Shown here piece by piece: positions 9,216 through 17,762 of a stretch of DNA of 59,781 nt. The translations under genes and the position numbers were made by a program. Positions within the stretch are counted from its first letter, which is position 1, and the number at the start of each line of letters is the position of its first letter. Source of the stretch: CAYWMY01 sp046352935 (lineage in GTDB: Bacteria; Pseudomonadota; Gammaproteobacteria; Steroidobacterales; Steroidobacteraceae); the NCBI GenBank assembly GCA_046352935.1, contig JAXMGR010000023.1, forward strand, positions 1 to 59,781. Direction: 5' to 3'. The notes under the pieces were generated by a model, which was not told the DNA's origin, did no database searches, and saw nothing but the letters and a program-made list of their open reading frames with translations.

Positions 9216-12200
9216 TCAGCGGAAGTCGCGTGAGCGCGCATCCAGCGCGCCCAGCCACGCGGACCGGTCCTCGAGCCAGTGCACGATCACGTGCTGGACC
9301 CCGCCCTCGCGCTGCAGGATCCCGCTCACGCCGAGGAGCCGCGCCCCCAGCAGGATGCGCCGCTGCCGGTCGGCCACGCGGCGCCAGACGATCAGGTTCA
9401 CGTGGCCGGTCTCGTCCTCGATCGTCACGAAGGTCACACCGCTCGCGGTGCCGGGCCGCTGGCGCGTGATGACGATGCCGCCCGTGCGCACGGACTCGCC
9501 GTGCGCGCACGAGGCGAGCGCGGCCGCCGGCGTCCAGCCGACGGCATCGAGCCGGGGTCTGAGCAGCGCGAGCGGATGCCGCCCCAGCGTGAGCCCGAGC
9601 GCGCGATAGTCCGCGATGATGTCCTCGCCTTCGCCCGGCGCCGGCAGGAGCGGCACGCCCTCGGCGATCGCGGGCTCCGGAAAGAGCGGCAGCGGCCGTT
9701 CCACGCCCTGCACCTGCCAGGATGCGAAGCGCCGGTGGCCCGCGAGTCCCGCGAGCGCGCCCGCGGCAGCCAGGGACTCGAGGTCGGGACGCGCGAGACC
9801 CGTACGCGTCGCCAGCTCCTGCGTGCTGCCGAAAGGCGCGACAGCGCGCGCCGCGGCCACGGCCGCGGCACCGTCGCCCGACAGCCCACGCACGAGATGC
9901 AGCCCGAGCCTGAGCACGGGCTCGCCGTCATCGTCCTGCTCCAGCGAGGAATCCCGGCCGCTCGCGTTCACATCCGGACCGCGCACCGTGACGCCGCGCG
10001 CGCGCACGTCGCGCACCAGCTGGGAGGGTGCGTAGAAGCCCATCGGCTGGCTGTTGAGCAGTGCGGCGCAGAACGCGGCCGGTTCGTGGCACCTGAGCCA
10101 GGCCGAGACATAGACGAGCAGCGCGAAGCTGGCCGCGTGCGACTCGGGGAAGCCGTATTCGCCGAAGCCCAGGATCTGCTGGAACACCTGCCGCGCGAAG
10201 ACCTCGCTGTAGCCGCGCGCGCGCATGCCCGAAACGAGCCGCTCCTCGAAGGGCTCGAGCCCGCCCTTGCGCCGCCACGCCGCCATGGCGCGGCGCAGCC
10301 CGTCGGCCTCGCCGGGCGTGAATCCCGCCGCGACGATCGCGAGCTGCATGACCTGCTCCTGGAAGATCGGCACGCCCAGCGTGCGTTCGAGTACCTGGCG
10401 CACTTCCGGCCCCGGATAGCTGACCGGCTCGTCGCCGCTGCGCCTTCGCAGGTAGGGATGCACCATCTGCCCCTGGATGGGGCCGGGCCGCACGATCGCG
10501 ACCTCGACCACGAGATCGTAGAAGCTGCGGGGCTTCAGCCGCGGCAGCATGGCCATCTGCGCGCGCGACTCGATCTGGAACACGCCCACGGTCTCGGCGC
10601 GGCAGATCATGTCGTAGACGGCCGGGTCCTCGGCCGGCACGTCGGCGAGCGTGAGCCGCTGCCCGCGGAACGCGCTCACCAGTTCGAGCGCGCGCCGGAT
10701 CGCGCTCAGCATGCCGAGGCCCAGCACGTCCACCTTCAGCAGACCCAGTTCGTCGAGGTCGTCCTTGTCCCACTCGATCACCGTGCGCTCCGGCATCGCC
10801 GCGTTCTCGATCGGCACCAGTTCCTCGAGCGGACCGCGCGAGATCACGAAACCACCCGTGTGCTGCGAGAGATGGCGCGGGAAACCGGTGAGTTCGCGCA
10901 CGAGTGCGATGAGCCTCGTGACCTGCGGCACGGCCGGGTCGAAGCCCGCCTCGCGCACGCGCGCCTCCAGGCCCCGGCCCGTCCCCGGCCCGTGGCCGGC
11001 ATCGCGCTCGTCGCCACCACTCCACCACCCGACGGCGCGGGCGAGGCGATCCACCTGCAGTGGATCGAAACCGAGCGCCTTGCCGACGTCCCGGACGGCG
11101 CCGCGCGCGTGATACGTCTGCACCGTGGCCGTGAGCGCCGCGCGGTGGCGGCCGTATTTCGCGTAGAGGTACTGGATGACCTCCTCGCGCCGCTCGTGCT
11201 CGAAGTCGATGTCGATGTCGGGCGGCTCGTTGCGCTCGCGCGAGATGAAGCGCTCGAACAGCAGCGTCATGCGCGCCGGATCGACCTCGGTGACGCCGAG
11301 CACATAGCACACGGCCGAGTTCGCGGCCGAGCCGCGACCCTGGCAGAGGATGCCGCGGCCGCGCGCGAAGGCCACGAGGTCGTGGACGGTGAGGAAATAC
11401 GGTTCGTAGCCGAGTTCCGCGATCAGCGCGAGCTCGTGTTCGATCAGGGCTCGCACCTGCGCCGGCGCGCCGCCGGGCCAGCGCCGCACAGAGCCCGCCT
11501 CGACCAGCGCCCGCAGGTGTGCGGCGGGTGTGAGTCCCGCCGGCACGAGTTCCTCCGGATATTCGTAGCGCAGCTCGTCCAGCGAGAATCGGCAGCGCGC
11601 GGCGATCGCGAGGGTTTCCGCGAGCAGTTCGCGCGGGTAGAGCTGCTCCAGGCGCGCGAGCGGACGCAGGTGCCGCTCCCCGTTCGGGTGCAGCGCGCTC
11701 CCGGCGCGCGCCACGGGCAGGCCGAGCCGGATCGCGGTGAGCGTGTCGGCAAGGGCGCGGCGCCGGCGCCGGTGCATGTGCACGTCGCCCGCGGCCACCG
11801 CCGGCAGGCCGAGCCGGCGCGACAGATCGAGCAGGCGCACGAGGCGCGCGCGATCGACGCCGGTGGTCAGGAGTTCGACGGCGAGCCACAGCCGGCCCGC
11901 GAAGCGCTCGCGCAGCCACGCGCCCTCCTCCAGCAACGGGTCCGCTCCAGCCTCGAGCCCACCCCGGGCTCCGGGCAGCCACAGCAGCAGGCAGTCGTCG
12001 AGCGCGCCGTCGAGGTCCGCACGCGTCAGGCGATAGCGACCCTTCGCGGCCGATCTCCGGCCGCGCGTGACGAGCCGGCACAGCTGTCCGTAGCCGTGGC
12101 GCGAGGTGGCGAGCGCCACGAACCCGGGCCCGTCGGTGAGTCTGATCTCCGTGCCGTGGATCAACGCGAGTCCTGCGCGCTTCGCGGCCACGTGCGCGCG

Positions 12201-12353
12201 CACCGCGCCGGCCAGCGAGCATTCGTCGGTCAGCGCGAGCGCGGCGTAGCCGAGTTCCTGCGCGCGCTCGACGAGTTCCGCGGGATGCGAGGCGCCGCGC
12301 AGGAACGTGAAATTGCTGAGTGCGTGCAGCTCGGCGTACACGGGTCCGTCCAC
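9216..12353 (-). CDS. dnaE2: Error-prone DNA polymerase III alpha subunit DnaE2
   Basis: Translesion C-family polymerase of the ImuA-ImuB-DnaE2 mutasome. 1045 residues, typical for DnaE2 and shorter than DnaE1. The PHP domain is at the N-terminus (YAELHALSNFTFLRGASHP, ALALTDECSLAGAV). The polymerase active-site aspartates lie in PPDIDIDFEHERREE (D379, D381, D383). An OB-fold is near the C-terminus (VTFVTIEDETGHVNLIVW). GTG start just after the imuB stop, so it is the last gene of the lexA operon. Expected to be induced by DNA damage. Confidence 0.95.
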   Translation of the reverse strand: MDGPVYAELHALSNFTFLRGASHPAELVERAQELGYAALALTDECSLAGAVRAHVAAKRAGLALIHGTEIRLTDGPGFVALATSRHGYGQLCRLVTRGRRSAAKGRYRLTRADLDGALDDCLLLWLPGARGGLEAGADPLLEEGAWLRERFAGRLWLAVELLTTGVDRARLVRLLDLSRRLGLPAVAAGDVHMHRRRRRALADTLTAIRLGLPVARAGSALHPNGERHLRPLARLEQLYPRELLAETLAIAARCRFSLDELRYEYPEELVPAGLTPAAHLRALVEAGSVRRWPGGAPAQVRALIEHELALIAELGYEPYFLTVHDLVAFARGRGILCQGRGSAANSAVCYVLGVTEVDPARMTLLFERFISRERNEPPDIDIDFEHERREEVIQYLYAKYGRHRAALTATVQTYHARGAVRDVGKALGFDPLQVDRLARAVGWWSGGDERDAGHGPGTGRGLEARVREAGFDPAVPQVTRLIALVRELTGFPRHLSQHTGGFVISRGPLEELVPIENAAMPERTVIEWDKDDLDELGLLKVDVLGLGMLSAIRRALELVSAFRGQRLTLADVPAEDPAVYDMICRAETVGVFQIESRAQMAMLPRLKPRSFYDLVVEVAIVRPGPIQGQMVHPYLRRRSGDEPVSYPGPEVRQVLERTLGVPIFQEQVMQLAIVAAGFTPGEADGLRRAMAAWRRKGGLEPFEERLVSGMRARGYSEVFARQVFQQILGFGEYGFPESHAASFALLVYVSAWLRCHEPAAFCAALLNSQPMGFYAPSQLVRDVRARGVTVRGPDVNASGRDSSLEQDDDGEPVLRLGLHLVRGLSGDGAAAVAAARAVAPFGSTQELATRTGLARPDLESLAAAGALAGLAGHRRFASWQVQGVERPLPLFPEPAIAEGVPLLPAPGEGEDIIADYRALGLTLGRHPLALLRPRLDAVGWTPAAALASCAHGESVRTGGIVITRQRPGTASGVTFVTIEDETGHVNLIVWRRVADRQRRILLGARLLGVSGILQREGGVQHVIVHWLEDRSAWLGALDARSRDFR

Positions 12354-12355
12354 TC

Positions 12356-13951
12356 TCAGCCGAACACGCCGTGCAGGTGCCAGCGCTCACCGGCCCCGAG
12401 CTCACGGTAGATCCACAGCCGCAGGCCCGCGCGGCTGCAGGCGATGTAGTAGTCGCGGCGCACGTCCATGCCATCCCACCAGCCGGTCTCGATGCGCTCG
12501 GGACCGGCGAGCAGTTCGAGCGCGCCGTGATGACAGGGGCGGCCTTCGCGCACCGCGAGAGGCTCCGGTTCCGCGAGCATCCACAGCGGCCGCGGCGCCT
12601 CGGGCAGCGCCAGCGCCTGCGCCGGCGCGCCGCCGCGGGTGCGCGACGCGGCGGTACCGCGGGTGCCGGCGCCGCCGTGATCGATGCCGCCGGCGACCGC
12701 GGCCGCGGGACTCGTGACCGACCAGGCGCGTTCCGGCCGGTGCTCGTCGACGAGACAGATGCCGAACACGGCCTCCTCGCCGAGCCGCGCGCGCAGGCGT
12801 TCGACGAGGCGTGCCCCCGCCCCGGCATCGCCCTCCTGCGGCGAGCGCGCCCAGAGCTTCGCGCTCGCGAGCACGAGCGGCACGATCACCGTCGAACGCA
12901 GGCGCAGCGCGACCACGGGCGCCGGCAGCGGCAGCTGCCCGAGCCGTTCGCGCAGCAGCGGCAGCAGTTCCGCCAGCGTGGCCGCGGGCCGCACGAGTCC
13001 CAGCGTGGCGACGCTCGCGGGCCGGCGGCCCGCGTGGTGGCAGAACAGGCGGATGCCGGTGATGCCCGCGCCGCGGCTGCGCAGGAAGTCCTCGAGGCGT
13101 TCGAGCAGCAGGCCGGCCGCGACGAGGATCCGCGCCGTGTCTCCACATTCCGCGGGCAGCTCGAGACCCGCATCGAAGCGCTCGGCCGTGACGACGCGCC
13201 GGCGCGGTTCGGCCCGCCGGCCCAGCAGGGCGTCGAGCTCGTCGAGGCAGGCGGGGCCGAAACGCCGCGCGAATCCATCGCGCGGCAGGCGCGCGAGATC
13301 GGCCACCGAGCGCAGGCCGAGGTCCGCGAGCGCAGCCCGCGTGCGTTCGGGCCAGCACAGGTCGTGCAGCGGCAGGCGTGCGGCGAGGCGCGGCAGCGCG
13401 GCGCGGCTGCCCACCAGCACCTCCAGCCCGGCGCGCGCCGCCACGAGCGCCGCGCGCGATGTCGGTGCGAGAGCGATGCGGGGAGTGAGGCCCTGCGCCG
13501 CGAGCGTCGCGCGCATCCGCTCGCGCAGCGCACGCGCTCCACCGAACAGCCGCAGGCTGCCACGCACCTCGGCGAACACCGCATCGGGCGGCTCCAGGCT
13601 CGCGAGCGGCGTGAACTGCGTGAGCCAGCGGCCAAGGCCCGCGAGCAGCCGCTCCTCGGCCGCAGCATCACGCGCGTGCACGACGAGCCCCGGGCAGAGC
13701 GCGAGCGCGGCATCGAGCCCCTGGCCAGCATGCACACCGTGCCGTTCGGCAAGGTCATCGCAGGCGATCAGTTCTCTCCCGCCTTCGTCGAGCACGGCCG
13801 CCGGACCGGCGGCCCCGTGCGGCGCCACGGCCTCCAGCGCGAAACGCGGGAAATGCAGGCACAGCCACAGCTCGCGGGAACGTGGCTCGGACGCAGGCAC
13901 CCCGGCATTGCAGGGTTCCAGCGCGCGCACGGCACCTTCGCCATCCGGCAC
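12356..13951 (-). CDS. imuB: ImuB, inactive Y-family polymerase homologue
   Basis: Mutasome hub that connects DnaE2 to the beta clamp. The Y-family fold begins at LWLCLHFPRFALEAV. The first catalytic aspartate of true Y-family polymerases is replaced there by His, as expected for ImuB. The palm/finger part continues with SLRLFGGARALRERM, and a little-finger-like region follows. The start is uncertain: no ATG is in frame. GTG codons lie at 13951, 13930 and 13900, and another GTG at 14116 would overlap imuA. About 531 residues from 13951. It lies between imuA and dnaE2. Confidence 0.9.
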   Translation of the reverse strand: MPDGEGAVRALEPCNAGVPASEPRSRELWLCLHFPRFALEAVAPHGAAGPAAVLDEGGRELIACDDLAERHGVHAGQGLDAALALCPGLVVHARDAAAEERLLAGLGRWLTQFTPLASLEPPDAVFAEVRGSLRLFGGARALRERMRATLAAQGLTPRIALAPTSRAALVAARAGLEVLVGSRAALPRLAARLPLHDLCWPERTRAALADLGLRSVADLARLPRDGFARRFGPACLDELDALLGRRAEPRRRVVTAERFDAGLELPAECGDTARILVAAGLLLERLEDFLRSRGAGITGIRLFCHHAGRRPASVATLGLVRPAATLAELLPLLRERLGQLPLPAPVVALRLRSTVIVPLVLASAKLWARSPQEGDAGAGARLVERLRARLGEEAVFGICLVDEHRPERAWSVTSPAAAVAGGIDHGGAGTRGTAASRTRGGAPAQALALPEAPRPLWMLAEPEPLAVREGRPCHHGALELLAGPERIETGWWDGMDVRRDYYIACSRAGLRLWIYRELGAGERWHLHGVFG

Positions 13952-14051
13952 GCCGGCCTGCGCCGGTGAGGGTGAATGTCCACGAAGGGCGGCTTCCCCG
14001 GCGTCCTCTCCACGGCGACCAGACAATGGCGACGCCGCGGGAAGCAGCCCT

Positions 14052-14705
14052 TCATGGAACAGTCCGGCTGTCTCCTGCTCCCGTGTCGAACAAATCGCTG
14101 ATCTTCGATGGCGCACCGCCGCGACTCTTCAGGATCCTGACGTCGAGGGCCGCACCGCGCGGCTCGAGCGCGAGCCGCAGCGCAGCCGGGGAATGTTCCA
14201 TCGCACGCGCCGGCGGCCGGAACAGCAGCCCCAGGCTGTCGCCCTCCTCGGCCGCGAGCTTGAGGCGCCGGAGCGCGCTGTCCTCCGCACGGTCCGCCCA
14301 GCCGAGCACCGCGGCACAGGCCTGCGAACGCAGCGCCTGCTCCATCGCCCACAGCGCATCGCGCCCGGCACGCGGCCGCACGATCAGCATGCGGCGCGGA
14401 TCCAGCCCCGCACCGGCGAGCCCGGGCGCATAGGGCAGGTGCGGTGGCGCCAGCCAGGCGATCCAGCGCGGCGCGGAGGCATCCTGCACGCAGAGCGCGC
14501 GCAGGAGCGGCACGAGCAGCCGGAGCTCGCCGACGCCGCAGGCCGGCACCAGCACTTCCACCAGTGTCCGCAGCGGCCAGCCCCTGCCGGGCAGGCGCTC
14601 ATCGAGACGCCGGAAACCGCTCGGGATCGTCGCGAAGGCCGCGCCCGATTCCGCTCCGCGCCACACTCCGGGATGGCGGCGGAGCGCATCGAGCGCGTCG
14701 TTCAT
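14052..14705 (-). CDS. imuA: ImuA, RecA-like mutasome protein
   Basis: RecA/SulA-related component of the DNA damage-inducible mutasome. 217 residues from the ATG at 14705, which overlaps the lexA stop (ATGA). It shows the degenerate P-loop region WPLRTLVEVLVPACGVGELRLL and the downstream core PHLPYAPGLAGAGLDPRRMLIV. The C-terminal SLGLLFRPP and LRLAL stretch is typical of ImuA. It is preceded by lexA and followed by imuB in one operon. Confidence 0.9.
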   Translation of the reverse strand: MNDALDALRRHPGVWRGAESGAAFATIPSGFRRLDERLPGRGWPLRTLVEVLVPACGVGELRLLVPLLRALCVQDASAPRWIAWLAPPHLPYAPGLAGAGLDPRRMLIVRPRAGRDALWAMEQALRSQACAAVLGWADRAEDSALRRLKLAAEEGDSLGLLFRPPARAMEHSPAALRLALEPRGAALDVRILKSRGGAPSKISDLFDTGAGDSRTVP

Positions 14706-15328
14706 TGCATCGTGTCCATCGCCTTGCCATGACGCAGCACGCCGACCACGACGCCTTCGATGACCAGCGACTGCTCGCGCAGGTCGACGCGGATCGGCTC
14801 GAAGTCGTGGTTCTCGGGCAGCAGCCACACGACCGGGCCCTCCTGGCGATAGCGCTTCACCGTGACCTCGTTCTCGAGGCGCGCGACCACGATCTGGCGG
14901 TTGCGCACATCGGGCGAGCGGTGCACGGCGACGAGATCGCCGTCGAGGATGCCGACGTCCTTCATGCTCATGCCGTTCACACGCAGCAGGTAGTGCGGAC
15001 GCGGGTGGAAGATCTCCGGATCGACGCGGTAGCGCGCCTCGATGTGTTCCTCGGCGAGGATGGGGCGACCCGCGGCGACGCGGCCGACGAGCGGCAGGCC
15101 GAACTGCTCGCGCAGCGTGTCCCGGAGCACGATGCCGCGCGAGGCACCGGGCTTGAGTTCGATGACGCCCTTGCGGGCGAGCGCGCGCAGGTGTTCCTCC
15201 GCGGCATTGGCCGACTTGAAACCGAGCGCCGCGGAGATCTCGGCGCGCGTCGGGGGCATGCCGGTCTCCAGGATCGACTGCTGGATGAAATCGAGGATCT
15301 GGCGTTGACGCGGGGTGAGGTCCGACAT
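14702..15328 (-). CDS. lexA: LexA repressor, SOS regulator
   Basis: Self-cleaving SOS repressor, 208 residues. The winged helix-turn-helix is at about 1-65 (MSDLTPRQRQILDFI, PPTRAEISAALGFKSANAAE). The cleavage bond is A86-G87 in VAAGRP. The Ser/Lys dyad is S121 (NGMSMKD) and K158 (TVKRY). The ATG at 15328 was preferred to one 21 bases upstream by family alignment. It is the first gene of the lexA-imuA-imuB-dnaE2 operon and is preceded by two SOS boxes, so it is autoregulated. It may be the genome's only LexA or a second, cassette-linked LexA. Confidence 0.96.
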   Translation of the reverse strand: MSDLTPRQRQILDFIQQSILETGMPPTRAEISAALGFKSANAAEEHLRALARKGVIELKPGASRGIVLRDTLREQFGLPLVGRVAAGRPILAEEHIEARYRVDPEIFHPRPHYLLRVNGMSMKDVGILDGDLVAVHRSPDVRNRQIVVARLENEVTVKRYRQEGPVVWLLPENHDFEPIRVDLREQSLVIEGVVVGVLRHGKAMDTMQ

Positions 15329-15336
15329 GGCAGCAC

Positions 15337-15352
15337 CTGTATGGATCAACAG
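15337..15352 (-). promoter_or_regulatory. SOS (LexA) box 1, proximal to lexA
   Basis: CTGTATGGATCAACAG fits the CTGT-N8-ACAG LexA operator. It lies 8 bases before the lexA start codon, overlapping the region expected to bind ribosomes, and downstream of the -10 element. Confidence 0.85.
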
Positions 15353-15356
15353 TGTG

Positions 15357-15372
15357 CTGTGATTATATACAG
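15357..15372 (-). promoter_or_regulatory. SOS (LexA) box 2, overlapping the lexA promoter
   Basis: CTGTGATTATATACAG is a near-consensus LexA operator. It is centred 20 bp from box 1, i.e. about two helical turns, and covers the -10 hexamer of the lexA promoter. Confidence 0.92.
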
Positions 15373-15389
15373 ACCCGGAATCCGAACAA
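15362..15389 (-). promoter_or_regulatory. lexA operon promoter
   Basis: On the minus strand, TTGTTC (15384-15389) and TATAAT (15362-15367) are separated by 16 bases. The -10 lies inside SOS box 2, so LexA binding should block polymerase. Confidence 0.75.
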
Positions 15390-15542
15390 GAGGATGGAGG
15401 GGGTTTCCGGTCGGGTCAGTGCCCGGTGTACACGGCACCCGCCCTCTGGCAGCCTGCCATTCCCCAGTCTGCTCCGGACGCTCCGCAACGAGCGCAGCCG
15501 GTGGCCCTGCCGTGCACGCGGGCCCGGCTGCGACCGCCGACC

Positions 15543-17137
15543 ATGAAACCCCGCGATTCCCGCAGCACCGACATCGCCATCATCGGCGGCGGCCACAACG
15601 GCCTCGTCTGCGCCTGCTACCTCGCGCGCCGCGGACTGCGGGTCGCGGTGTTCGAGGCCGGCGCCATCGTGGGCGGCGCCGCCGTGACCGAGGAATTCCA
15701 TCCGGGCTTCCGCAATTCCACCGCGAGCTACACCGTGAGCCTGCTGTCGCCCGCAGTCATCCGCGAGCTGCGACTCGCCGAACACGGGCTCTGCATCCTG
15801 CCGCGGCCCATGATGAACTTCGTGCCGCTCGCGGACGGCCGCGCGCTCGAGATCGGCAACGATCCCGCCGACACACAGCGCTCGCTGCAGACATTCTCGC
15901 CCGCCGATGCGGAGCGCCTGCCCGCCTACGACGCAGCGCTCGGCGAGGTCGTCGCGGTGCTGCGCGAAGTACTCGATATGACGCCGCCGAACGCAGGCTC
16001 CGGCCTGCGCGCGCTGCCCGCACTGCTCGGGCTTCGCGCCGCTGGCTGGGCCTGCCGCGCCGGACCCAGCGCGCCGTCCACGAATTCCTGATGCGCGGCG
16101 CCGGTGACATCCTCGATGGGTGGTTCGCGACCGATGCCTTGAAGGGAGCCTTCGCCTTCGACGCCATCGTCGGCCACTATGCGAGCCCCTACACGCCGGG
16201 CAGCGGCTACGTGCTGCTGCATCACGCCCTCGGCCAGGTCGACGGCCGGCGCGGCGTCTGGGGACACGCGGTGGGCGGCATGGGCGCGATCACGACCGCG
16301 CTCGCGCGCGAGGCCGAAGCCTGCGGCGTCGCGATCCACTGCGACGCACCGGTCGCGCGCGTGCTCACGGAGCGCGGACGCGCCACCGGCGTACGGCTCG
16401 CCGACGGGGGCGAGATCGCGGCGCGCGCCGTGGTGTCCGCGATCCATCCGAAGCGGCTCTACCTGCAGCTCCTCGATCCCGCCGATCTCGACGCGGACGT
16501 CCTCGAGCGCATGCGGCGCTACCGCTCCGGCTCCGGCTGCTTCCGCATGAACGTCGCGCTCGCGGAGCTGCCGCGCTTCACGGCCCGGCCCGAACCCGGT
16601 CCGCACCTGGGCTCGGGCATCCTGATCGCACCGTCGCCCGGCTATCTGGAACGGGCGTACTTCGACGCACGGCGCGACGGGGCGTCCACCGAGCCCGTGA
16701 TCGAGATGCTGATCCCCTCGACGGTGGATGCGTCGCTCGCGCCGGCCGGCGCGCACGTCGCGGGCCTGTTCTGCCAGCATTTCGCACCGCGGCGGCCCGA
16801 TGGCCGGCCGTGGGACGAATGCGAATCCGCGACCGCGGACCACATCCTGCGCACCGTGGACCGCTACGCGCCGAACTTCAGCCGCAGCGTCGTGGGCCGC
16901 AGCGTGCTCTCACCCGCGGGGCTGGAACGCCGCTTCGGCCTCGTCGACGGCGACATCTTCCACGGCGCGCTGACGCTGGACCAGATCTTCCATGCGCGCC
17001 CGCTGCTCGGTCTCGCCGACTATCGCGGCGCGCTGCCGGGGCTCTATCACTGCGGCGCGGGCGCGCATCCGGGTGGTGGCGTCACCGGGATCCCGGGACG
17101 CAATGCCGCGCGCGAGATCGCCCGGGATCTCGCGTGA
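15543..17137 (+). pseudogene. NAD(P)/FAD-dependent oxidoreductase (phytoene dehydrogenase/PYROXD2-like), frameshifted
   Basis: The first part starts at the ATG 15543 with the dinucleotide-binding motif IIGGGHNGLVCACYLARRG, and its frame stops at 16091. The second part lies in another frame to 17137 with family features: AVHEFLMRGAGDILDGWF, GYVLLHHALGQVDG, and the C-terminal FAD motif GLYHCGAGAHPGGGVTGIPG. The frames switch at about 16030-16045, after LPALLGL. The span is 1595 bases, so one lost base would restore a 531-residue protein, the usual family size. Either a recent pseudogene or a sequencing error. It diverges from lexA. Confidence 0.85.
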
Positions 17138-17181
17138 GCGCAGCCTCCTGCTGCGTCGCACATTGGAGACAGACATAATGC

Positions 17182-17210
17182 TTTAACGCGCGGGTGCCTT
17201 GCGCTATTCT
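17182..17210 (+). promoter_or_regulatory. Putative promoter of the Lpp-like lipoprotein gene
   Basis: TTTAAC (17182-17187), 17-base spacer, TATTCT (17205-17210). This predicts a leader of about 90 nt before the ATG at 17309. Moderate match only. Confidence 0.45.
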
Positions 17211-17308
17211 CGCCCGCGCGAGCTGCGGTCGGTCCGTTGCGACGCGGCTGCTTTCCGGGCTCCACGACGGGGCTCAACCAACGTTCCGGAATTTCTAGGG
17301 GTGACAAG

Positions 17309-17620
17309 ATGAGCACAATTCTCAAAGTGGGCGTTGCCGCCGCCGTGGTTGCTTTTGCCGCTGGTTGCACCGATCTGAAGCCGCTGCAGGCCGAAGTCGA
17401 TGCGCTGAAGCAGCAGGTCAGCCGCGCGCAGGCCGATGCCGATGCGGGCAAGGCCGCCGCCGAGAACGCGAACCGCGCCGCGAGCAGCGCCTCCCAGGCC
17501 GCTTCGGCCGCACAGAACTCTGCGAACCAGGCCCAGCAGGCGGCCCAGGCCAGCCAGCAGTGCTGTGACGCGACGAACGAGAAGATCGACCGCATGTTCA
17601 AGAAGTCGATGTCGAAGTAA
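17309..17620 (+). CDS. Lpp/OprI-type alanine-zipper lipoprotein
   Basis: 103-residue outer-membrane lipoprotein. A lipobox ends the signal peptide (AVVAFAAGC, lipidated C20). It is followed by an Ala-rich heptad helix (ASSASQAASAAQNSANQAQQ) expected to form a trimeric coiled coil. The C-terminus is KIDRMFKKSMSK, and its last Lys could be joined to peptidoglycan as in Lpp. An adjacent CysCys pair (QQCCDATNEK) precedes the end. Start at 17309 with AGGGGTG upstream. It is followed by a strong terminator and then an L,D-transpeptidase gene on the opposite strand, the enzyme class that anchors Lpp. Confidence 0.85.
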   Translation: MSTILKVGVAAAVVAFAAGCTDLKPLQAEVDALKQQVSRAQADADAGKAAAENANRAASSASQAASAAQNSANQAQQAAQASQQCCDATNEKIDRMFKKSMSK

Positions 17621-17656
17621 TCGACCTCGATACGCGGTTCGGGATTCCTCGAATCG

Positions 17657-17690
17657 AAGGCCTTCCGGCTCCGGCCGGAAGGCCTTTTTT
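17657..17690 (+). terminator. Intrinsic terminator after the lipoprotein gene
   Basis: Perfect 13-bp stem (left arm 17657-17669, right arm 17674-17686) with a 4-base loop, then a run of T to 17690. It may also serve the convergent L,D-transpeptidase gene from the other side. Confidence 0.93.
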
Positions 17691-17762
17691 CATGGGCAAC
17701 GACTGCGTCGCCATCGATGCGGAACGAGAAGCCCGCGCCGCGACGACCGGCCGGGGCATCGA

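Noticed and set aside
9279..12410. A 1043-codon open frame on the plus strand opposite dnaE2
   Set aside because: Low-complexity Arg/Ala/Glu-rich translation with no motifs. It is an antisense shadow of a GC-rich gene with biased third positions.
16120..17178. 352-codon open frame overlapping the second half of the FAD oxidoreductase
   Set aside because: Arg-rich nonsense translation. The overlapping frame carries the family motifs.
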